From Fibrobacter sp. (GTDB lineage Bacteria > Fibrobacterota > Fibrobacteria > Fibrobacterales > Fibrobacteraceae): 26,022 nucleotides of DNA. Where the stretch lies: positions 1 through 26,022 of the forward strand of contig JAFWRL010000184.1 of assembly GCA_017520105.1 (NCBI GenBank). Direction: 5' to 3'. Positions 7,337-13,524 of the stretch are shown here, in pieces. How positions within the stretch are numbered: position 1 is the first letter of the stretch; each line of letters opens with the position of its first letter. The notes under the pieces are model-generated. The model had not been told where the DNA came from, did not search any database, and was given only the letters and a program-made list of their open reading frames with translations. Both the position numbers and the translations under genes were made by a program.

Positions 7337-8653
7337 ATGAATAAGCTCCTTCATTACAGGCGTTTTGTTTTATTTGCGGTCGCTTCGTCGCTTTTTGGAT
7401 TTGCCGCTTGCTCTGATGGTTTCGATGAAATCAATATGGTTGGAGGATTAGACACAAAAAAAAGAGTTGAAATCGTTGATGGGAAAATGGTGGATCCCCG
7501 TGATGGCAAAGAATATAGTGTCGCCGAAATTAACGGTGTTTTTTGGATGACCGAGAATCTCCGCTATGCTGATTCCTCAAGCATGAAAAATCTTAAGGGA
7601 AATTCCTGGTGCCATGAAGATGACAAGGATTGCTCCAAGTTTGGCCGTCTTTATTCTTGGACTGCTGCCGTTAACCAAGACAGTAAATACATTTCTACGG
7701 TTGTGGGAACTACTTCTTCTTTTCAAGGTATTTGCCCGGATGGTTGGGTGTTGCCGTCATCCAACGATTGGAAATATTTGGTTAATTACGTAGATCAAAA
7801 CAATGGTGGTGAAGGGAGCGGTACAAGCCTCAAGTCCACGGAAACGTGGAATAAGACTGATGAAGTTAAAGCTCCGACGAATCGATTTGGATTTAACGCG
7901 AAGGCTTCGGGACGTCGCAATAACGATGGTGAAACGTTTTTGAGTACAGGGCGTGTAGCTGCATTCTGGAGTCTTTATGAAAAAGATGCCACTACGGCAT
8001 ATGGCTGGCAACTCCGTGATGAAGTTGATGCTTTGCAAGAAGGCTTTTTCTATAAGGATCATGGTCTTTCAGTCCGTTGTATAGCCCATTCTTCAAATGT
8101 ATCTGTTAAGGGTGATTTGGATTCTTCGTACCTTGATAGGATTCCGCATGACTATGGTTCATGGAAATATGAAGGAGAAACGTATAGAACCATTAAAATA
8201 GCAGGCCTCGAATGGATGGCGGACAACTTGAATTACGAAGTCAAGGGCAGCCATTGCTTTAAAGATGACAAGGAATATTGCAAGGAATATGGTCGTCTTT
8301 ATACTTACGAAGCCGCAAAGACTGTTTGTCCCAAAGGTTGGCATTTGCCTACAGTAAGTGATTTCACTTCGCTGATTACCTATGCAAAAAGCAGTTCCGC
8401 GTTGCGCTCTACGACTGGTTGGAATGATAAGGCTTCGAAAGGACTTAACTTCTGGGGGTTCGATGCAAAGCCCGCTGGAGGTCGAGACAGTGGTGATTAC
8501 TTTGACTTGAAATCTAGCGCTTATTTCTGGATGGATGGTGTAGTTTTGAATGGAAACGCATCTGCATTGGTGATTCGTTACAACGAAACCATTCCAAACA
8601 CCATGTCTTATGGGACTTCTAATGAATTCTCCGTTCGTTGCGTGAGGGATTAA
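7337..8653 (+). CDS. lipoprotein with two FISUMP domains
   Basis: This 438-residue protein has a lipoprotein signal peptide with Cys25 after FGFAA. It is followed by two copies of the Fibrobacter succinogenes major paralogous domain at about residues 50-258 and 275-438. Each copy shows the diagnostic order: WM-x-[ED]NL, C-x-x-D-[DK]...C...[YF]GRLY[ST][WY], CP-x-GW-x-LP, GF[ND]AK[AP][SA]G-R, and a final LSVRC or FSVRC. The two copies are clearly related but diverged, so this is an old internal duplication. FISUMP proteins are a large cell-surface family of uncertain function. The gene begins 40 bases after the motor operon, has its own aagga ribosome binding site at 7326-7330, and converges on argH. 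Confidence 0.92.
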   Translation: MNKLLHYRRFVLFAVASSLFGFAACSDGFDEINMVGGLDTKKRVEIVDGKMVDPRDGKEYSVAEINGVFWMTENLRYADSSSMKNLKGNSWCHEDDKDCSKFGRLYSWTAAVNQDSKYISTVVGTTSSFQGICPDGWVLPSSNDWKYLVNYVDQNNGGEGSGTSLKSTETWNKTDEVKAPTNRFGFNAKASGRRNNDGETFLSTGRVAAFWSLYEKDATTAYGWQLRDEVDALQEGFFYKDHGLSVRCIAHSSNVSVKGDLDSSYLDRIPHDYGSWKYEGETYRTIKIAGLEWMADNLNYEVKGSHCFKDDKEYCKEYGRLYTYEAAKTVCPKGWHLPTVSDFTSLITYAKSSSALRSTTGWNDKASKGLNFWGFDAKPAGGRDSGDYFDLKSSAYFWMDGVVLNGNASALVIRYNETIPNTMSYGTSNEFSVRCVRD

Positions 8654-8672
8654 TTCAGGCGAAAAAACAGGC

Positions 8673-8748
8673 TTGTCATCTCGCACTTGTTGCGGGATCA
8701 CCTTATACAATTCCATTGTCATCCCGCACTTGTTGCGGGATCACCTTA
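8673..8748. repeat. two copies of a 33-bp hairpin repeat between convergent genes
   Basis: Copies at 8673-8705 and 8716-8748 share ttgtcat-(c/t)-ccgca-like arms around the loop cttgt. In the second copy atcccgca (8721-8728) pairs perfectly with tgcgggat (8734-8741). In the first copy one C is T, which still permits a G-U pair. The copies are in the same orientation, ten bases apart, and lie between the stop codons of two converging genes. They resemble a dispersed REP-type extragenic palindrome and may also end transcription, although no long T-run follows. Confidence 0.88.
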
Positions 8749-8759
8749 CACGGATTTAA

Positions 8760-10163
8760 TTACTTTTTGAGCTTTTTGAGAATCGCGGCGGCTTTCGTGA
8801 ATTGCTGCTTCACGGACTTCGGGCCCGTACCGCCTTCGATATTGCGCTTGCTGATACTGTATTCGAACGTAAGCGTCTTCTTCATCTTGGCGACGTCCGG
8901 GACGCCTGCGGCGGCCCAAGCCTCGTCGGAAAGTTCCGTGAACTGCTTGCCGGCTCGTGCAGCATCGCCGACGAGGCTTCCCACGACGTGGTGGGCGTCG
9001 CGGAACGGAACGCCTGCTTCCACGAGCAAGTCGGCAAGGTCTGTGGCGAGTAGTGCCGGGAGCATCTTGGCGTGCATCGTTTCAAAGTTGAAACGTGCTG
9101 TTTCCAAAGCTTCCTTCATCACGCGAAGAATCACCTTCACGTTGTGGACGCTGTCAAAGACCGGTTCCTTGTCTTCTTGCAAGTCGCGACTGTAGCTGAG
9201 CGGAGCGCCCTTCACGAGCGTGTAAAGCGAAGTGAAGTTGCCGAGCATGCGACCGGACTTTCCGCGGATAAGTTCCATGGAGTCCGGATTCTTCTTCTGC
9301 GGCATCATCGAAGAACCGCTGGAGAATGCATCGTGCAATGTGAGGAAGCCAAATTCGCAAGAGCTCCAGTTCACAAAGTCTTCAGCGTAGCGGCTCATTG
9401 TATTCGCGATAATCGCAAGGTCTGCTTCGAATTCGAGCATCATGTCGCGATGGCTCACGGCGTCAATGCTGTTCGGGCTCACGTCCTTGAATCCGAGGGC
9501 TTCGGCAACGAGTGCGCGGTGGTAGGGGAATGCAGAACCTGCCATAGCGCCACTGCCGAGCGGGAGCTGGCTATGCAATTCCAGGAAGTTGTCGAGACGC
9601 TTTACGTCACGGCTCACGGCAAAGAACATGCTCATGAGGTAATGGCTAAAGTAAATCGGCTGTGCTTGCTGCAAGTGCGTGTAACCCGGCATCATTTTGC
9701 CGAAGTATTTCTTGGCAAGGTCCAGAACCGTTTCCATGAGTTCCACTTCGAGCTGGCGGATTTCTGCGGCGCGGTGGCGCATGTAAAGCTTGAAGTCTGT
9801 GCAGACCTGGTCATTGCGGCTACGGCCCGTGTGAATCTTCTTGCCGAGAGCGCCGATGCGTTCGGTAAGCACGCGTTCCACAGCCATGTGGATGTCTTCG
9901 TCGCTATCGCACCAAAGGTTCTTGCCGGCGTGGTAGTCGTCGAGGATGCTCTTCAAGCCATCACAAATCTTCTTGTAGTCAGCTTTGGAAAGAACGCCCG
10001 ATTCCACAAGACCCTTGCCGTGCCCGATGCTCCCTTCGATATCCTCTTCGATGAGTTCTGCATCAAACTGCAAGCTGAAACTTAAATCGACCATGCTCTG
10101 AGCCATGCCGCTAGCAAAACGACCAGTCCACATGTTGGTCTGCGTATCTTTCTTTTTAGCCAT
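8760..10163 (-). CDS. argH: argininosuccinate lyase
   Basis: ArgH cleaves argininosuccinate to arginine and fumarate, the last step of arginine synthesis, in the cytoplasm. The 467-residue protein carries the fumarase/aspartase superfamily signature GSSMMPQKKNP at 283-293, which holds the catalytic serine loop. It also has the TGRSRNDQV segment (112-120), the GYTHLQ histidine (H163) and QEDKEPVFDS, all typical of ArgH. The start at 10163 is chosen because gaggtttacaATG provides a good ribosome binding site; the in-frame ATG 51 bases upstream would translate through a terminator-like hairpin. Length is normal. It is unrelated in function to the aryl polyene genes beside it. Confidence 0.96.
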   Translation of the reverse strand: MAKKKDTQTNMWTGRFASGMAQSMVDLSFSLQFDAELIEEDIEGSIGHGKGLVESGVLSKADYKKICDGLKSILDDYHAGKNLWCDSDEDIHMAVERVLTERIGALGKKIHTGRSRNDQVCTDFKLYMRHRAAEIRQLEVELMETVLDLAKKYFGKMMPGYTHLQQAQPIYFSHYLMSMFFAVSRDVKRLDNFLELHSQLPLGSGAMAGSAFPYHRALVAEALGFKDVSPNSIDAVSHRDMMLEFEADLAIIANTMSRYAEDFVNWSSCEFGFLTLHDAFSSGSSMMPQKKNPDSMELIRGKSGRMLGNFTSLYTLVKGAPLSYSRDLQEDKEPVFDSVHNVKVILRVMKEALETARFNFETMHAKMLPALLATDLADLLVEAGVPFRDAHHVVGSLVGDAARAGKQFTELSDEAWAAAGVPDVAKMKKTLTFEYSISKRNIEGGTGPKSVKQQFTKAAAILKKLKK

Positions 10164-10175
10164 TGTAAACCTCAA

Positions 10176-10212
10176 ATAAAAAAGCCGTGAAAATCGGCTG
10201 AAATTCCACGGC
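10176..10212 (-). terminator. intrinsic terminator-like hairpin in the argH leader
   Basis: Read on the minus strand, gccgtggaa (10212-10204) pairs with tttcacggc (10192-10184) with one mismatch, and the 3' arm is followed at once by tttttt (10183-10178). It stands 13 bases before the argH start and about 90 bases after the acyltransferase stop. It may end the minus-strand aryl polyene arm, or act as an attenuator if the argH promoter lies upstream of it. A shorter alternative stem, agccg/cggct, uses the same 3' arm. Confidence 0.65.
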
Positions 10213-10304
10213 AAAAGATAAAAAATTAGAATCTGATTCCAATGTTGACTTTTTAATCTTGGATATGTTTATTCGTCTTCTTGAACTTTGGTTGAAGTAA
10301 AACA

Positions 10305-11081
10305 TTAGTTATGCAATTCTTTTTCGAGGATTTCCTTCATTTTGTGGGTCAATTTGGTGGCGCTCTTGGTCATGGGTTCGTCTTCGTATTCGGTGACATA
10401 AATTGGGGCGAGCACTTTGAGATTGTACTGGTAACATTCCGTTGGATGATATTGCAGTAATTTATCATGTTTGCGGAGCCCAATTTTTTCGTTGCCGCCA
10501 AAGAAAATAGGAATGACGTCGTTTTTGGAATAAAGCGCAAATCGGGCGGCCCCTTTTTTGAAATCCCACGGTTCTCCTGGTTTCGTGCGTGTTCCTTCTG
10601 GGAATATGATGAGGTTGTTGCCTTCGTCCATCGATTTTTGGGCCAGTTCCAATTGATTTTCAAATGGGATGTTGTTTGGAATGTAGAGGTTCTTTATAAT
10701 AAGGGAAATAAATTTGTTTTGGATGAGTTCGCCTTTCACGATGCAATCGGCGTTTGGAATAAGCGAAAATAGGATTACGACATCGAATAATGACGGATGG
10801 TTGGCGATGACAACTTTGGAGCGGAGGTTTACTAGGGCTTCTTTATTTTCGACTGTAGGGCGTATCCCACCTAGAATTGTTGCGACTTTGACGAAAAATT
10901 TAAAGTAACGATGGTTGAATTTACGCACCATTTTCTTGAATTTCGTTTCGGAAAATCCAGAAAGAACGTGCATAATCGGGAATAACAGAATAGCAAGAAT
11001 TAGGCTAGAAATGCCGAAAAACGCAAAGCAAAAAAGCTTTACGAAAATACGTCGTATGTAGCGGATTTTTGCCATTTGCAC
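10305..11081 (-). CDS. apeD: PlsC-type 1-acylglycerol-3-phosphate acyltransferase-like protein of the aryl polyene cluster
   Basis: This protein of about 258 residues belongs to the PlsC lysophospholipid acyltransferase family. One membrane helix lies at about 15-40. The HX4D catalytic motif is NHPSLFD (H95, D100), and the FPEGTR substrate-binding motif is at 160-165. In aryl polyene clusters such enzymes are thought to help attach the pigment to its lipid anchor, and the gene position matches D of B-C-D. The start is uncertain. A GTG at 11081 overlaps the upstream TAG and has aagg five bases ahead; an ATG two codons later (11075) is the alternative. It is the last gene of the minus-strand arm. 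A general phospholipid-synthesis PlsC cannot be excluded. Confidence 0.85.
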   Translation of the reverse strand: MQMAKIRYIRRIFVKLFCFAFFGISSLILAILLFPIMHVLSGFSETKFKKMVRKFNHRYFKFFVKVATILGGIRPTVENKEALVNLRSKVVIANHPSLFDVVILFSLIPNADCIVKGELIQNKFISLIIKNLYIPNNIPFENQLELAQKSMDEGNNLIIFPEGTRTKPGEPWDFKKGAARFALYSKNDVIPIFFGGNEKIGLRKHDKLLQYHPTECYQYNLKVLAPIYVTEYEDEPMTKSATKLTHKMKEILEKELHN

Positions 11082-11755
11082 TAGGACCTTAGTGAATCGA
11101 TGGCGCAGAGGAACGCTATTGCCTGTTCTGCCGCCGTGTCAAAGTTGTTCCGTAGCAGTTTGAGGAGCGAAAGCTGGCTTGCAACATCGATGCGTTTCAG
11201 TGATGGGTCGGCTTTAGATTCTTCTTTTGTAAGACGGAGCGCAAGCGCGCAAACGGCGTTCGGGTAAGGGACGCCTGCGACGGGTGCATATGTTTCGGGG
11301 ATGAGCTCGTCTGCAAAGATAAATGTACGTGAATCTGTGTTTTCGACTTCAAGGGCCGCAAGGCAGTCCGTGAGTCCTGTGGCGAAAGCGTCTTTCCCGG
11401 AGAATACGGCAGAATACCCTGCGGTGTTCGATTCGAGAATGGAGGCGTTTGCGACGGAGGCGTTAAAAACAGAAAGGCTGAAATGTGCCGGCGAGACCAT
11501 TCCTGTGTCGATGAGCGTTTCTGAGATTTTCAGCTGCTGAGTGATTTCGCCAAACTGCGAAGCGAATGTCACTTTGCAAGGTGGAAATTTGTTGCCGTCC
11601 TTGTCGCGAGAAACTTGTTCGCTCACGAGTACCACCATGCGCGATACGTAACTCAGGCGGCGGCGCGTCAGCATGGGGACGAACGAAACGTCCGGCTTGG
11701 GGTGCGCTTCTGTCGGAATAAAGCTAGCCAATCTTTCGATGAATATTTTTTGCAT
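11081..11755 (-). CDS. apeC: ApeC-like partial ketosynthase / chain length factor
   Basis: This 224-residue protein matches the short ketosynthase N-terminal-like family (PF13723 type) found in aryl polyene clusters. The thiolase-fold segment FSLSVFNASVANASILE aligns with the nucleophile region of ketosynthases but has no cysteine. It is about half the length of a normal ketosynthase. In the proteobacterial pathway the equivalent protein is reported to act as chain length factor in a heterodimer with the ketosynthase ApeO, limiting polyene length. It starts 18 bases after the methyltransferase stop, and its TAG overlaps the acyltransferase start. The family call rests on the local motif, size and context, not on an alignment I could run. 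Confidence 0.78.
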   Translation of the reverse strand: MQKIFIERLASFIPTEAHPKPDVSFVPMLTRRRLSYVSRMVVLVSEQVSRDKDGNKFPPCKVTFASQFGEITQQLKISETLIDTGMVSPAHFSLSVFNASVANASILESNTAGYSAVFSGKDAFATGLTDCLAALEVENTDSRTFIFADELIPETYAPVAGVPYPNAVCALALRLTKEESKADPSLKRIDVASQLSLLKLLRNNFDTAAEQAIAFLCAIDSLRS

Positions 11756-11773
11756 GTTACTTTGGCTGGACTT

Positions 11774-12877
11774 TTATTTTTTACGGAACCTGAGGAGGGA
11801 ATAGGCGTTCGGCCCTACGTTGTGGTGCGCTTCTTTCAGTTCGAATCCTGCGGTTTCGATGGCTAGCTTGAGTTCTGCGTAGCGGTACATTTTGCTGTTG
11901 CCGTTCGCGATGCAGGTGAAGTAGAGCGATGTTGCCTGTAACGAATAAGCGGCGGCTTCGAATCGTTGCTTGTCCCAAAGCGGTTCAAGGACATAGACGT
12001 CTGTTTCTGGAGTCGCGGCCTTGTGAATCTTTGTCAAAATTTTTGTGATTTGTTCGAGCGAAAAGCAATCCAAGAATTGGCTCATCCAGACGGCGTTTGC
12101 ACCTTGCGGGAATTCTGTCGTATCGTCCAGAACGTTGCAGGGAATGGTGTTGATGTGGTCGGCGAAGCCTGCATCGGCGGCGTTCTTTTCGGCGACTGCG
12201 GTTTGCCCCGGAAGGTCGATGATGGATACCTGCACGTCCTTGTTGTACTTGCAGCAGGCGATGGCCCACTTGGCCGTGTTTCCGCCAATGTCGAAAAGCT
12301 TCGGGTCTTTCAGTTCTGCAAACTTTTCGAACACAATCGGGAGTGCTTCGGGAAACGCCAAGTCGGAGTAAAAGTGGTCAAAGCCGAACCAGCTTTTTTT
12401 CTGCTGCTCCGTGAGCTTTGAAAGTCCTTCATAGACCGTTTTCCATGGCCCCAAGTGGGGGAGCCCTGCCGGTTTGCCTTCGCGGATGGACTGTTCGAGG
12501 TTTTCGGCCCCGCGGTAGCAGATGTCTTGCGCAAAGTCCATGTTCACTTGCGTCATTTCGTCTTTCATGAGGAAAAAACCGATTTTCCCGAGCGTGAGAC
12601 GCAGGTCATCTTCGCCAGAATCCTTGTGGATTTTGATGGCTCCCATGCCGAGTCCCATTTCTACGAGGACGCCCACTCCGTAAAGTGGAATGTTGAGCTT
12701 TTTGGAAAGTTCCGAAATGGTGATGCCCTGTTTGCGGGCGTTGCTAATCTCGTCTAAAATCCCCATGTCCCGTAAGGCGCGTGCCGCTTGGAAACTGAGT
12801 GGGGCAAAAGCGATTTTTTGGGCTTCGAACTTTGCGTTTACGGCGTCGATGGAGTCGTTTTTATAAAAATCGAACAT
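11774..12877 (-). CDS. apeB: SAM-dependent O-methyltransferase-like protein of the aryl polyene cluster
   Basis: This 367-residue protein has the two-part build of plant/bacterial O-methyltransferase family 2. A winged-helix dimerisation region covers about 25-110, and a Rossmann SAM-binding domain starts at LFDIGGNTAKW (194-204), with the acidic DLP residues at 221-223. It probably methylates a phenolic oxygen or ring carbon on the aryl head of the pigment. The ATG at 12877 is preferred: it is preceded by tagagaaaac, while the upstream ATG at 12916 lacks a ribosome binding site and lies in the promoter region. It is the first gene of the minus-strand arm, divergent from the ACP operon. Confidence 0.82.
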   Translation of the reverse strand: MFDFYKNDSIDAVNAKFEAQKIAFAPLSFQAARALRDMGILDEISNARKQGITISELSKKLNIPLYGVGVLVEMGLGMGAIKIHKDSGEDDLRLTLGKIGFFLMKDEMTQVNMDFAQDICYRGAENLEQSIREGKPAGLPHLGPWKTVYEGLSKLTEQQKKSWFGFDHFYSDLAFPEALPIVFEKFAELKDPKLFDIGGNTAKWAIACCKYNKDVQVSIIDLPGQTAVAEKNAADAGFADHINTIPCNVLDDTTEFPQGANAVWMSQFLDCFSLEQITKILTKIHKAATPETDVYVLEPLWDKQRFEAAAYSLQATSLYFTCIANGNSKMYRYAELKLAIETAGFELKEAHHNVGPNAYSLLRFRKK

Positions 12878-12917
12878 GTTTTCTCTATAGCGAAATCTTG
12901 AAAAATAAGGTTCCATT

Positions 12918-12941
12918 AATATAAAATTATTTTTCTATATT
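12918..12941. promoter_or_regulatory. divergent promoter region of the aryl polyene cluster, paired TATATT boxes
   Basis: The 110-base gap between the methyltransferase start (12877) and the first ACP start (12988) is AT-rich. It holds tatatt on the plus strand at 12936-12941 and the same hexamer on the minus strand at 12923-12918. These could be back-to-back -10 boxes that control the two arms together. The plus-strand copy shares ctatatt with the candidate promoter at 1646. I see no clear -35 boxes or operator. Confidence 0.5.
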
Positions 12942-12987
12942 GCCTATTCAAGAAAATGTAAACCTTGCTTGAGGTCACAAGAACGTT

Positions 12988-13263
12988 ATGTCTGATTTGA
13001 ACACCCGTATTAAGGAAGTCATCATAGAATCCCTTGAATTGGAAGATATCACTCCTGCCGATATTGTGGATTCGGCTCCGATTTTCGGGAAGAATGATGC
13101 TGGTGAAGGACTCGGTCTTGATTCTATTGATGCTTTGGAATTGGGTATTGCCGTTAAAGAAAATTTCGGTGTCACGTTCTCTACCGTTAAGGAAGAAACC
13201 AAGAAACATTTTGCATCCGTCGATGCGCTTGCAGCCTACATTTCTGCGAATACCAAAGGTTAA
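12988..13263 (+). CDS. apeE: acyl carrier protein 1 of the aryl polyene cluster
   Basis: This 91-residue acidic protein is a typical acyl carrier protein. The phosphopantetheine attachment motif is GLDSIDALEL with Ser46. The growing polyene would be carried on the prosthetic arm while KS, KR and DH act in cycles. It opens the plus-strand arm about 46 bases downstream of a TATATT box, with gagg at 12970-12973 and a rather long spacing to the ATG. The second ACP follows after three bases. Which of the two carries the aryl starter and which the extended chain cannot be read from sequence; E and F follow gene order. Confidence 0.93.
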   Translation: MSDLNTRIKEVIIESLELEDITPADIVDSAPIFGKNDAGEGLGLDSIDALELGIAVKENFGVTFSTVKEETKKHFASVDALAAYISANTKG

Positions 13264-13266
13264 TTC

Positions 13267-13524
13267 ATGGATAAAAACGCCATTTTCGAAAAAATCAAGG
13301 CTGCCCTTATTGAAGATTTCGATTTGGAAGAATCAAGGATTGTCCTCGATGCCCGTCTTTACGAAGACTTGGAACTCGACAGTATTGATGCTGTTGATTT
13401 GATTGTCAAGTTGAAATCGTTTCTTCCGAGAAACATCGATCCAGAATCGTTCAAAAAAATGCGCACTCTTCAGAACGTGGTCGATGGTATCTATAATCTT
13501 ATTCAAAATTCGGAAGCTAGATAA
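13267..13524 (+). CDS. apeF: acyl carrier protein 2 of the aryl polyene cluster
   Basis: This 85-residue protein is the second carrier. Its attachment motif is ELDSIDAVDL with Ser39. It differs clearly from the first ACP outside the motif, so the pair is not a recent duplication and the two probably serve different stages, for example aryl loading versus elongation or lipid chain transfer. Its stop shares one base with the start of the large fusion gene (TAATG), so the carrier and the ligase meant to load it are translationally coupled. Confidence 0.93.
   Translation: MDKNAIFEKIKAALIEDFDLEESRIVLDARLYEDLELDSIDAVDLIVKLKSFLPRNIDPESFKKMRTLQNVVDGIYNLIQNSEAR

Noticed and set aside
8673..8748. Possible CRISPR repeats
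   Set aside because: Only two copies, ten bases apart, with no spacer-sized unique sequence and no cas genes; a hairpin repeat pair explains it better.
9072..10085. 337-codon open frame on the plus strand opposite argH
   Set aside because: ArgH on the minus strand is unambiguous with its full signature; the opposite frame follows from its codon bias.
10164..10214. N-terminal extension of ArgH from an upstream ATG at 10214
   Set aside because: It would be translated through the terminator-like hairpin and lacks a ribosome binding site, whereas the ATG at 10163 has gagg at good spacing.
12878..12916. N-terminal extension of the methyltransferase from the ATG at 12916
   Set aside because: No ribosome binding site and it lies next to the likely -10 box; the ATG at 12877 is better placed.
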